From: CAWBJP01 sp044867425 | Lineage (GTDB): Bacteria; Actinomycetota; Acidimicrobiia; IMCC26256; BP-133 | DNA: 55,700 bases | NCBI GenBank assembly: GCA_044867425.1 | Contig: JBIOUX010000005.1 | Span: forward strand, 1 to 55,700 | Direction of reading: 5' to 3' | Part shown: positions 8,041 through 16,188 of the stretch, in pieces | Position numbering within the stretch: the stretch's first letter is position 1 | How the letters are laid out: every line of letters starts with the position of its first letter | Notes under the pieces: generated by a model | Database searches by the model: none | What the model saw: only the letters and a program-made list of their open reading frames with translations | Told to the model about the DNA's origin: nothing | Position numbers and translations under genes: made by a program

Positions 8041-8976
8041 GTGCCAGCTGGGGCAGAGCACAGGCGAGCGGCCCGTGCCGGGTTGCGCATGGCGGTTGTC
8101 GTCATGGCTGTGGTCCTGACCGCCTGCTCGAGCGGCGGGCCGGTTCAGGTCGACACCGAGGCGCGTGGTGCGGTCGACGGCGACGTACCCGGGTCAAGAC
8201 AGCCGGGCTCACCAACGCCCCCCTCGCAACCGACGACCACCACGACGGCGGCCACCACGACCACGACCGCTGTCGTCACCACCACCACGACCGCACCACC
8301 GCCACCGGCGGTGGGTACGGTGCCCCCGCAGGGCCTGGGCCAGGGCGACCGGGGCCCGCAGGTCAAGGTCATCGAGGATCGCCTGGCCGCCATGAAGTAC
8401 GGGATGCTCACCATCGACGATGTCTACGACCAGGACACCGCCGATGCCGTGGTCGCCTTCCAGAAGGCCGCCGGGCTGCCCCGCAGCGGCCGGGCCACGC
8501 AGGACGTGGCTGACGCCCTGACCACCGCCCGGGCGCCGGACCCGCTGGTCCCCGGCGGAGGACCCACCAGGGTCGAGATCGACCTGCCCCGACAGATCCT
8601 GTTGCTGTTCGAGAACGACGCGCTCCTGCGCGTCCTGCCCGTGTCCACCGGTTCAGGCCGGCGGTTCTGCCAGGGTGGCCGCTGCCGCACGGCGGTCACG
8701 CCGGTGGGCTCCTACCGGGTCGGCTACCGCCTCCCGGGCTGGCGGAGGAGCCCGCTCGGCCGCATGTACAAACCCGTCTATTACATGGTGGGAATCGGGA
8801 TCGCCATCCACGGCTACCGCCAGGTCCCGCCCGAGCCGGCCTCCCACGGATGTGTCCGGATCCCGATGAAGGCGGCGGAGTGGTTCCCCGACCACGTCCC
8901 CGACGGGACTCCGGTCTACGTGCTCGACGGCAAGACGCCGCCCGGCCCTCCTCCGCCCGAAGGAACCCAGACCTGA
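8041..8976 (+). CDS. L,D-transpeptidase lipoprotein with peptidoglycan-binding domain
   Basis: 311 residues. Lipobox LTAC within a 30-residue signal (AVVLTACSS) predicts a lipoprotein anchored outside the membrane. A Thr/Pro-rich linker (runs of Thr around residues 60-90) leads to a PG_binding_1 domain (about 100-165: GDRGPQVKVIEDRLAAMKYG). A YkuD L,D-transpeptidase domain follows (about 175-300), with catalytic HGYRQVPPEPASHGCVRIPM. It would form 3-3 crosslinks or attach proteins in the cell wall. GTG start with GGTGGGG upstream. No neighbouring cell-wall genes. Confidence 0.88.
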   Translation: MPAGAEHRRAARAGLRMAVVVMAVVLTACSSGGPVQVDTEARGAVDGDVPGSRQPGSPTPPSQPTTTTTAATTTTTAVVTTTTTAPPPPAVGTVPPQGLGQGDRGPQVKVIEDRLAAMKYGMLTIDDVYDQDTADAVVAFQKAAGLPRSGRATQDVADALTTARAPDPLVPGGGPTRVEIDLPRQILLLFENDALLRVLPVSTGSGRRFCQGGRCRTAVTPVGSYRVGYRLPGWRRSPLGRMYKPVYYMVGIGIAIHGYRQVPPEPASHGCVRIPMKAAEWFPDHVPDGTPVYVLDGKTPPGPPPPEGTQT

Positions 8977-8996
8977 CCTCAGGTAGCTTCGCGGGC

Positions 8997-9809
8997 ATGC
9001 CTGAACTCGAACTCAATGGCCGGCGCGTTAGCTACCTCGACGAGGGCGCCGGTGAACCCGTCGTCTGCTTCGTCCATGGCTTTCCCGTCGAGGCGGAGCT
9101 GTGGCGGCCCCAGATCGACCATCTCGTGGCCCGGGGCCACCGCTGCCTCGCTCCCAACCTGTTCGGCTTCGGGGGCTCCGACGTCCCGGCGGAGAAGGCC
9201 GACTACTCCATCCCCGGCTACGCCGACCAGGTCGCCGGCCTGCTGGAGGCGCTCGGAACCGGACCGGTCGTCCTGGCCGGCCTGTCCATGGGCGGCTACA
9301 TCGCTCTCGACCTCGTCCACCGCCGCCCCGAGCTGGTCCGGGCCCTGGTCCTGGCCGACACCCGAGCCGAGGCCGACACCGACGAGGGCCGCCAGCGCCG
9401 GGCCGACCAGCAGACGTTCCTGGCCGGCGGCGGGGAGCGGTCCTCCCTGGCCGACGGCCTGATCGATGCCCTCATCTCCAAGCGGGGGCCGGAACGGGAG
9501 GAGGCCATCCGCCGAGCCCGGGGCTTCATGCTGGCCACGCCGGTGGAGGGCTGGATCGGCGCCCTGGAGGCGATGCGGACGCGGGTCGACGCCACGGGCC
9601 GGCTGGGTGACATCGCCGTGCCCACCCTGGTGCTGGTGGGTGAGGACGACAACCTCACCCCGGTCTCCGCCGCCACCACCCTGGCCGAGGGCATCCCCGG
9701 CGCCGAGCTGGTCGTCCTCCCCGAGGTGGGCCACGTCTCCAACCTGGAGGGCCCCCACGAGTTCACCATGGCCCTCGACCGGTTCCTCGATCGAATTCCA
9801 ACCGCGTAA
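8997..9809 (+). CDS. Alpha/beta hydrolase
   Basis: 270-residue alpha/beta hydrolase-fold enzyme, cytoplasmic. Oxyanion HGFP (VCFVHGFPVEAELW), nucleophile elbow GLSMGG (LAGLSMGGYIAL), acid in LVGEDDNLTP and His in LPEVGHVSNLEGP give a complete triad. Likely esterase or related hydrolase; substrate not assignable. TAGCTT at 8984-8989 lies seven bases before the ATG with no Shine-Dalgarno, suggesting a leaderless transcript, so it is probably not co-translated with the L,D-transpeptidase gene 20 bases upstream. Confidence 0.82.
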   Translation: MPELELNGRRVSYLDEGAGEPVVCFVHGFPVEAELWRPQIDHLVARGHRCLAPNLFGFGGSDVPAEKADYSIPGYADQVAGLLEALGTGPVVLAGLSMGGYIALDLVHRRPELVRALVLADTRAEADTDEGRQRRADQQTFLAGGGERSSLADGLIDALISKRGPEREEAIRRARGFMLATPVEGWIGALEAMRTRVDATGRLGDIAVPTLVLVGEDDNLTPVSAATTLAEGIPGAELVVLPEVGHVSNLEGPHEFTMALDRFLDRIPTA

Positions 9810-9838
9810 CTGTCGCCGCCGGCGGCCATGATGCGGCC

Positions 9839-12547
9839 ATGACGTTTCCTGCCCCCGACGCCCTGGGGCGGGGCCTCGTGGTGCGCCCCGGCACGCCCGT
9901 CCCCCCGCCTTTCGCCGCCGCCACCAAGGTGGTGGTCGACGATGCCGTCCTGGCCGAACCGGCCGCCACCGCCGATGTGCTCCAGGAGGCGTGGACGCAG
10001 CGCCGCCGGGTGGTGGTCGAGCTGGCGGTCCCCGTCGAGGCGCTGCGAGAACCCGAGCGCTGCCTCGTCGCCCCCCATCTGCTGGACCCCGGCTTCACCT
10101 TCGAGCGGGAACGGCTCCAGTTCCTGGTCTGGGCCAACAACTACGACGCCTGCACCCGCGACGATCCTGTGTGGTGGCATGGCGTGCGGGCCGCCCGGAT
10201 CGGCGCCGGGCTCAGCCCCGACGGCCCTGCCGATGTCGTGCTCCCCGACGGCCGGGCGGCTTTCTGCGACGGGGGGCCCCGCCGGCCCGTCCACCTCGAC
10301 TCCGGCCTCGGCGGCCATGGCGTGGTGCACCGCGACTCGATCGACGCCGGCCTGCTCACGACTGCCCGCCACGTGCCCCCGTCAGCCGACCTCGCTCCCG
10401 ACCAGCTGGCCGCCGTCGCCCACCCCGGCGGTCCGGCCCGGATCATCGCCCCGGCTGGTTCGGGCAAGACGCGGGTTCTCACCGAACGCATCCGCCACCT
10501 CCTCTCCGACCGGGGCTACGAGCCGGAGCTGGTCACCGCCGTGGCCTACAACGTGCTGGCCGCCGAGCAGCTGCGGGAGCGCACCGAGGGGTTCCGGCCC
10601 ACCATCCGCACCCTCAACTCGCTCGGCCTCCACGTGTGCCAGCGCCAGCCCGACCGGCGCTTCCGGGTGGCCGAGGAGCGCGAGCAGCGGGAGATCCTGG
10701 CCGGCCTGGTGACCACCCGCCGCAAGGTCAACACGGACCCCCTGGCCCCCTACCTCGACGCCCTGGCCGCCGTGCGCCTCGGGTTGTGCACCCCGGAGCA
10801 GGCCGAGCGGCTCTACCCCGACGCCACCGGGCTCCCCGCCGTGTTCCCCGCTTACCGGGAGCGCCTCGACGCCCTCGATCTGCTTGACTTCGACGAGCAG
10901 ATCTACCGGGCCATCATCCTGCTCCTCGCCGACCCGGAGCTCCGGGCCGGGGTCCGGGCCGGGGCCCGGACCCTGCTGGTCGACGAGTTCCAGGACCTCA
11001 CCCCCGCCCACCTGCTCCTCGTGCGCCTGGTGGCCGGGCCGGCGGCCGATGTGTTCGGCGTGGGCGACGACGATCAGGTCATCTACGGCTATGCCGGGGC
11101 CGACCCCGGCTTCCTGATCGACTTCCCCCGCTACTTTCCCGGCGCGGCCGCCTACGACCTGGAGGTCAACTACCGCTGCCCCGAGGCGGTGGTCACCGCC
11201 GCCGGGCATCTTCTGTCCCACAACCGCCGGCGCATCGGAAAGACCATCCGGCCGGCGGCGGACGCCGCTCCCGACGCCGGCGCGCTCGAGGTCCGCCTCC
11301 TCCCCGACGTCGAGCTCGGGCCGGCCACCGTCGACGTGGTGAAGTGCTGGCGCAAGGACGGGACCGACCCCGCCGACATCGCCGTGCTGACCCGGGTGAA
11401 CTCATCCTTGCTCGCCGCCCAGGTGCTCCTCACCGAGGCGGGCGTCCCGTGCCGGGGGGCGGTCAGCCCCTGGATCTTGGAGCGGGCCGGCACGGCGGCC
11501 GCCCTGGCCTACCTGCGCATGGCCACCAACCCAGGGGCCATCAGCCGGGCCGACGTGCGGGCCACCGTGCGCCGCCCGTCCCGGAAGATCCCACCCCGGG
11601 TGCTGGAGATGCTGACCCGTGACGCCACCACCTCGGTGCGCTCCATCCGGGGGCTGGCCTCGTGGTTGGAGGACAAGGACGCCTTCCCCCGTGCCGCCGA
11701 CCGTGTACACCGCTACGCCGAGGACCTCGACGGATTGGCGGAGGCGGCCCGGGCCCCTGAGGCCACCACCGCCGGGCTGCTGCGCCAGGTGCGTGACGCG
11801 ATCGGGCTGGGTGAGGCCATGGACACCCTGGACGCCTCCAAGGGCACGCTGGACCGCTCCGCCAACGGCGACGACCTCGCCGCCCTCCTCCAGGTGGCGG
11901 TGCTCCATCCCGACCCGGCCAGCTTCGAGACTTGGCTGCGGTCGGTGCTGCTCGCCGCCGTCGAGGCTGGCACCCCCGACGGGGTGCACCTGGCCACCGT
12001 GCACCGGGTCAAGGGCCGGGAGTGGCCCTGCGTGGCCGTCTTCGGCGCCGACGCCGGTCTCTTCCCCCACCGCTTGGCCGGCGACGAGGAGGAGGAACGG
12101 CGGATCTTCCACGTGGCCCTCACCCGGGGCCGCGAGCGGGTGGTGGTCCTGGGCGACGCCGCCGCGCCATCACCCTTCCTGCTCGAGCTGACTCGAAGCG
12201 CGCCCGAGCTCCCGGCCACGGTGGCGGCGCCACCAACTGCACCACTCCAGCGCGACCCGACCCCGGCCCACCGCTCCGAGCCGGCCCAGGAGGCGCGCCC
12301 GCTGAGCGCCAGAGGGGAGGCGGCCCGGGCCGCGCTGGTGGCCTGGCGGACGGCCATGGCCAAGGCGGAGGGCAAACCGGCCTACGTCTACCTGACCAAC
12401 GCCTCCATCACCGACATCGCCGAACGGGACCCGGACACCCTCGCCGGCCTGGCCCGGTGCACCGGGATCGGCCCGGCGAAGCTGGAGGCCTACGGCGAGA
12501 CCCTCCTCGGCCTCCTGGAGGAACTCGAGATCGAGAGGGACCCTTAG
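9839..12547 (+). CDS. UvrD/PcrA-type superfamily 1 DNA helicase with C-terminal HRDC domain
   Basis: 902-residue SF1A helicase. Helicase motifs: Walker A APAGSGKTR (about residue 203), motif II LLVDEFQDLTP, motif III GDDDQVIYGYAGAD, motif IV region YRCP, and late motifs VHLATVHRVKGREWPCV and HVALTRGRERV. The last 85 residues form an HRDC-like helix bundle (YVYLTNASITDIAERDPDTL), as in actinobacterial UvrD2-type enzymes. The first ~185 residues precede the helicase core and have no domain I can name. Role: unwinding in DNA repair or recombination. Four-base overlap with the convergent YbjN-like gene. Confidence 0.85.
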   Translation: MTFPAPDALGRGLVVRPGTPVPPPFAAATKVVVDDAVLAEPAATADVLQEAWTQRRRVVVELAVPVEALREPERCLVAPHLLDPGFTFERERLQFLVWANNYDACTRDDPVWWHGVRAARIGAGLSPDGPADVVLPDGRAAFCDGGPRRPVHLDSGLGGHGVVHRDSIDAGLLTTARHVPPSADLAPDQLAAVAHPGGPARIIAPAGSGKTRVLTERIRHLLSDRGYEPELVTAVAYNVLAAEQLRERTEGFRPTIRTLNSLGLHVCQRQPDRRFRVAEEREQREILAGLVTTRRKVNTDPLAPYLDALAAVRLGLCTPEQAERLYPDATGLPAVFPAYRERLDALDLLDFDEQIYRAIILLLADPELRAGVRAGARTLLVDEFQDLTPAHLLLVRLVAGPAADVFGVGDDDQVIYGYAGADPGFLIDFPRYFPGAAAYDLEVNYRCPEAVVTAAGHLLSHNRRRIGKTIRPAADAAPDAGALEVRLLPDVELGPATVDVVKCWRKDGTDPADIAVLTRVNSSLLAAQVLLTEAGVPCRGAVSPWILERAGTAAALAYLRMATNPGAISRADVRATVRRPSRKIPPRVLEMLTRDATTSVRSIRGLASWLEDKDAFPRAADRVHRYAEDLDGLAEAARAPEATTAGLLRQVRDAIGLGEAMDTLDASKGTLDRSANGDDLAALLQVAVLHPDPASFETWLRSVLLAAVEAGTPDGVHLATVHRVKGREWPCVAVFGADAGLFPHRLAGDEEEERRIFHVALTRGRERVVVLGDAAAPSPFLLELTRSAPELPATVAAPPTAPLQRDPTPAHRSEPAQEARPLSARGEAARAALVAWRTAMAKAEGKPAYVYLTNASITDIAERDPDTLAGLARCTGIGPAKLEAYGETLLGLLEELEIERDP

Positions 12548-13086
12548 AGGTAGCCGGAGTGGCGGTAGATCCGACGGGCGTTGGCGGCGGCCGGGAGGGC
12601 CAGGACCTCGGGCTCGTCGGGGCGCGGTGCCGGCGCCGGCGAGGCGGCCTCCCGCTCCTCGACCGCGGGCGCGGGGAGGGCGAAGAGGGTGCGACCGCCG
12701 AACTGGGCGGCGAGCTCGGGGCCGAAGCGCTCGGCCGCCTCACCCACCGTGCCGCAGGCCAGATGGAGGTCCTGGGGGTGAAGCGTCTCGGCCACCATCT
12801 CGGTGGCCACCACCACCTGACCGTCGATCCAGAAGGCCCGGGCTCCCGTGGCGCTCACGTTGAGCTGGTTCAGGGTGTCGAGGAGCTTGGCCGACTTGCG
12901 CACGTCGAGGGCGACGGGGGTCCACACCCGCACCATGGGGGCGCCGGAGTCGTCGAGGGAGACGAAGTAGCCGCCGGTGCCGGTGCGGATGGGATAGGCG
13001 CCGGACTCGTCGGGGGACACGCCCTGGCCGAGCATCTCGCTCAGCAGCTTCTCCAGGTACGGCCGGATGACCTCGCTGCGCACCAT
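12544..13086 (-). CDS. YbjN / type III chaperone-like fold domain protein
   Basis: 180 residues. Residues 1-130 resemble the YbjN-type fold common in actinobacteria: YLEKLLSEMLG, then TGGYFVSLDDSGAPMVRVWTPV, LLDTLNQLN, GARAFWIDGQVVVATEMVAE and the helix AAERFGPELAAQFGG. The tail (130-170) is Ala/Pro/Glu-rich and probably disordered. Members are thought to be chaperone-like or regulatory; no reaction is known. ATG at 13086 follows GAGGGGAAGGG; an upstream in-frame start at 13119 is less well supported. Convergent with the helicase gene. Confidence 0.6.
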   Translation of the reverse strand: MVRSEVIRPYLEKLLSEMLGQGVSPDESGAYPIRTGTGGYFVSLDDSGAPMVRVWTPVALDVRKSAKLLDTLNQLNVSATGARAFWIDGQVVVATEMVAETLHPQDLHLACGTVGEAAERFGPELAAQFGGRTLFALPAPAVEEREAASPAPAPRPDEPEVLALPAAANARRIYRHSGYL

Positions 13087-13235
13087 TGGGCCCTTCCCCT
13101 CTCTTGCTCCTGCCGCCATATCGGACGAAAGCGCAGCCCGCTTGAGGGCGAACCGGCAGGGCCGGACAAATCGCGCCGGCAGGCCGTCACCTCCCGGCCG
13201 AACGGTGGTCGAATCGGGTGTCCGGAAGGAGTGCC

Positions 13236-13964
13236 ATGCCCGTTCTCGCCCCCGAACGACCTGCCGCCGCGCCTCACGACGAGGGGCCCTCGGGACCCCG
13301 CCGCATCCCGGCGCGGCGGAGATGGCGGCGCCGGACCAAGCTGGCCGCCGTGCTCGTCGTGGTGGCGCTGGCCGGGCTCGGCCTCGACCGCCTGACCGGC
13401 CTGCTCCCCAGCCTGTCCAACCCCTTCCGCACCCACAGCGTGGACCGCACCGGGCCCGCCGTGCTCACCGCCCTGGCCGATCTCCACGAATACCGGGCTG
13501 CCACCGGCACCTTCCAGGTGTTCATCGACCTCGAACACGACACCCGTTTCGTGCCTGCCTTCCTCAAGGGTGACCGGACCCTGTTCCTGGCCACCGGCAG
13601 CGTGGATGCCGGCGTCGATTTCTCGGGCCTCGACCTCCCGGCCGTCACCGTCTCCCCCGACCGCCGCTCAGTCAGCCTCCACCTTCCCGCCGCCCGCCTC
13701 TCGGACCCCCGGGTCGATCCGGTCCAGAGCCGTGTGGTCGACCGGGACCGGGGGCTGCTCGACCGCCTCGGGTCCGTCTTCACCGACAGCCCCACCGGCG
13801 AGCGGGCCCTCTATCTGGCCGCTCAGCCGCGGCTGTCGGCGGCCGCCGCCGAGGCCGGGCTGGTGCAGCGGGCCGAGGAGAACACCGCCACCATGCTCCA
13901 GCGCCTGCTCGGTGCCCTCGGCTTCGAGGATGTCGACGTCGAGTTCGCCGAATCGCCGCTGTAG
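13236..13964 (+). CDS. DUF4230-like membrane-anchored protein
   Basis: 242 residues. A basic cytosolic N-terminus (RRIPARRRWRRRTKL) precedes one membrane helix (about 36-55, AAVLVVVALAGLGLDRL). The extracellular domain begins THSVDRTGPAVLTALADLHEYRA, then GTFQVFIDLEHDTRFVPAFLKGDR; this looks like DUF4230, a family of unknown function. GGAAGGA (13223-13229) supports the ATG at 13236. The C-terminal helix-rich segment (AEAGLVQRAEENTATMLQRL) fits the family. No functional context from neighbours. Confidence 0.6.
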   Translation: MPVLAPERPAAAPHDEGPSGPRRIPARRRWRRRTKLAAVLVVVALAGLGLDRLTGLLPSLSNPFRTHSVDRTGPAVLTALADLHEYRAATGTFQVFIDLEHDTRFVPAFLKGDRTLFLATGSVDAGVDFSGLDLPAVTVSPDRRSVSLHLPAARLSDPRVDPVQSRVVDRDRGLLDRLGSVFTDSPTGERALYLAAQPRLSAAAAEAGLVQRAEENTATMLQRLLGALGFEDVDVEFAESPL

Positions 13965-14010
13965 GCGTCGGGCCTGGCCCGGACGGGCCGGTCGTGGTGC
14001 ACTGGTAGCT

Positions 14011-14523
14011 GTGCGACGGACCTGGCTGGGTGGGTTGGTGGCGCTGCTGGCGCTCGCGCCCGTGCCTGTCGCCGCCGCGCCGGACAGGGTCCACTGCAGC
14101 TTCGAGGCCCGCTTCCGCCTGACGCCCGGGTTGTCCGTGATCCCCGGCGGGGGGGAATTCACTTCTGGTGGGCAGACGGGCGCCATCAGCTGTCAGGGGA
14201 CGTTGAGCATGGGCCCCGCGACCGGGCCCGGCCCCTTCGGTGCCCAGGGCCGGTACGGGACGGGCACAATCGGCGACACGTGCCAGACCGGCGGCGAGGG
14301 CGTCGCCGTGCAGTCCTTCACCGTCCCCACCGCCGGCGGACCCGTGCCGGTGACCAACCCCATCACCTTTCGCTACGGGATCGCCACCGGCCAGGTCATG
14401 GGCGGCACCTTCCACGGCGACTCCTACTCGGGCACGTTCGAGATCGCATCCTTCGAGGGGGACTGCGTCGTCAACCCCATGACCGTCGTCGTCCTGCGGG
14501 GCGAAGGCCTCCTCTCCGCCTGA
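14011..14523 (+). CDS. Secreted protein of unknown function
   Basis: 170 residues from a GTG start. N-terminal signal peptide (RRTWLGGLVALLALAPVPVAAAP, cleavage after about residue 23). The mature part is rich in Gly, Thr and Ser, with Cys near residues 28, 57, 88 and 151 that could form disulfides. Repeated GTF / G-x-F strands (GGTFHGDSYSGTFEIASFEG) suggest a beta-barrel or jelly-roll. No family recognised with confidence. No clear ribosome site, so start choice is moderate. Confidence 0.5.
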   Translation: MRRTWLGGLVALLALAPVPVAAAPDRVHCSFEARFRLTPGLSVIPGGGEFTSGGQTGAISCQGTLSMGPATGPGPFGAQGRYGTGTIGDTCQTGGEGVAVQSFTVPTAGGPVPVTNPITFRYGIATGQVMGGTFHGDSYSGTFEIASFEGDCVVNPMTVVVLRGEGLLSA

Positions 14524-14548
14524 CGGCGCCGCCGCTACGGTTCGTGTC

Positions 14549-14893
14549 GTGAGTGGACAGCGGACGCTCCTCGTGTGCGTCAACGTGGACTGCGAGGAAC
14601 GGGGTTCACCCGATGTGCTGGCCGCGTTCCTCGAGCGCCGGGAGGCCGGCGCGCTCCCGGACGTGGATGTCCGGGACTACATCTGCTTCTCCGCCTGCGA
14701 GAAGGGTCCGAACGTCGTCTGCGTCGAGGACCAGGTCTGGTACTGCGATGTGCAGGTCGACGACGTCGACGAGATTGTCGAGGCCCTCCGGTCGGGCACG
14801 ACCGTGGAACGCCTCACCCAGGGGACGGACAAGATCACCCGCAACCTCATCTTCTCCGTCCTCGAAGCCGGTCTGCTGCCCGGGGACGTGTAG
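14549..14893 (+). CDS. Thioredoxin-fold [2Fe-2S] ferredoxin (NuoE-like domain)
   Basis: 114 residues with cysteines in CVNVDC near the N-terminus and CFSACEKGPNVVC at 44-56. This is the spacing of thioredoxin-like [2Fe-2S] ferredoxins/NuoE C-terminal domains (CxxxxC...CxxxC). It should carry electrons in the cytoplasm for the NuoF-like flavoprotein that starts six bases after its stop. GTG start with TACGGT at 14536-14541, seven bases upstream, and no Shine-Dalgarno: probably leaderless and the first gene of a two-gene operon. Confidence 0.75.
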   Translation: MSGQRTLLVCVNVDCEERGSPDVLAAFLERREAGALPDVDVRDYICFSACEKGPNVVCVEDQVWYCDVQVDDVDEIVEALRSGTTVERLTQGTDKITRNLIFSVLEAGLLPGDV

Positions 14894-14899
14894 CGAGCC

Positions 14900-16180
14900 G
14901 TGCGGGTCCTGGCCACCGGGGGGCCGAGCCTGACCGCCTACCGCCAGAGCGGGGGTTACCGGGGCCTCGAGCAGGTGCGGGGCAGGGGTGCCGGCTGGTT
15001 GCGGGAGGCGGTGGCGGCGTCCGGCCTGCGGGGCCGGGGCGGAGCCGCCTTTCCGCTGGCCACCAAGTGGGAGGCGGCTCTGTCGCGGCCCGCCCCCCGT
15101 TACGTGGTGGTCAACGGCGCCGAGGACGAACCCGGAAGCCTGAAGGACCGCTACCTGCTCGCCACCCGGCCCCACCTCGTGCTGGACGGGGCTCTGTGCT
15201 CGGCGGTGGCCCTGGAGGCCGAGCGCGTCGTCTGCTACGTCAACGAGGAGGCGGCCCAGCCGCTGGAGCGCACGGCCGACGCCATCGCCGAGGTGCAGGC
15301 GGCGGGCCTGGCCGGCGCGGTCCAGCTGACCCTGGTGCCCGCCCCCGTCGCCTACGTCGCCGGCGAGGACAGCTGCGCCCTGGAGTTCATCGAGAAGGGC
15401 CAGGAGAAACCCCAGCCCCGGGCCAAGCCGCCCTACCCGGCGGAGCACGGCATCGACGGCCGTCCCACCGTCGTCAGCAACGTGGAGACACTGGCCCACG
15501 TTGCCCTGGTGGCCCGTCACGGCCCCGAATGGTTCCGGGAGCTCGGAACCCAGGGATGTCCCGGCACGCTGCTGGTGACCCTGCCATCGGACTGCGCCCG
15601 GCCCGGGGTCTACGAGGTGGCGGGCGGCACGCCCTTCACCGAGGTCCTGGAGGTGTGCGGTGGCGGCCCCGCCGGCGTGCCCTTCCGCGGCGCCCAGGTC
15701 GGAGGCCCGGCCGCCGGCTGGTTGACCACCGCCGACTTCGACGTGCCCCTCGATCCCGAGGCCATGGCGGTCCGGGGCAGCATGCTGGGCTGCGCCGCCG
15801 TGCGCCTCCTCCCCGAGGACCGCTGCGCGGTGGACGCGGTGGCCGAGGTGGAACGGTTCTTCGCCGCCGAGTCGTGCGGGAAGTGCCCGCTGTGCCGGGG
15901 TGAGACCCAGTTCTTCGACCGGGTCCTGGCCGGCCTGCGGGCCAACAAGGGGATCAAGGAAGCCCATCTGGACAAGGCCATGGAGCTGGCCAGCGCGGCC
16001 GCCACCGCCACCGACTGCGCCCTGGCTCGCTTCCCCGCCGCCCCGTTGCGCACCGCCCGGGAGCTCTTCCCCGAGGACTTCGCCGCTCACCTCGAAGGCG
16101 GCGACTGTGGCCGGACCCACCACGGGCCGGCCATGTCCATCAGCGGTTGGCCCCCACCCTGGTTCGGCCGACCCGGATGA
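14900..16180 (+). CDS. NuoF-like NAD(P)H-dependent FMN/[4Fe-4S] oxidoreductase subunit
   Basis: 426-residue homologue of the complex I 51-kDa subunit. Visible motifs are GLRGRGGAAFPLATKW (NADH binding), VVNGAEDEPGSLKDR (FMN), AYVAGEDSCALEFIEKG, the SLBB-like region and ESCGKCPLCRGE with a distal Cys (TATDCALARF) for the N3-type [4Fe-4S] cluster. It transfers electrons between NAD(P)H and an iron-sulfur acceptor. No other nuo, hydrogenase or formate dehydrogenase genes are present, so with the ferredoxin it makes a minimal two-subunit diaphorase-like unit. GTG start; physiological acceptor unknown. Confidence 0.82.
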   Translation: MRVLATGGPSLTAYRQSGGYRGLEQVRGRGAGWLREAVAASGLRGRGGAAFPLATKWEAALSRPAPRYVVVNGAEDEPGSLKDRYLLATRPHLVLDGALCSAVALEAERVVCYVNEEAAQPLERTADAIAEVQAAGLAGAVQLTLVPAPVAYVAGEDSCALEFIEKGQEKPQPRAKPPYPAEHGIDGRPTVVSNVETLAHVALVARHGPEWFRELGTQGCPGTLLVTLPSDCARPGVYEVAGGTPFTEVLEVCGGGPAGVPFRGAQVGGPAAGWLTTADFDVPLDPEAMAVRGSMLGCAAVRLLPEDRCAVDAVAEVERFFAAESCGKCPLCRGETQFFDRVLAGLRANKGIKEAHLDKAMELASAAATATDCALARFPAAPLRTARELFPEDFAAHLEGGDCGRTHHGPAMSISGWPPPWFGRPG

Positions 16181-16188
16181 CCCCCGTA

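Noticed and set aside
8220..8310. Thr-codon-rich, ACC-repeat-like stretch as a DNA repeat.
   Set aside because: It encodes the Thr/Pro linker of the L,D-transpeptidase lipoprotein and needs no other explanation.
14900..16180. Naming the flavoprotein as the complex I subunit nuoF.
   Set aside because: No other complex I genes are adjacent and only a short ferredoxin accompanies it; a separate function is more likely.
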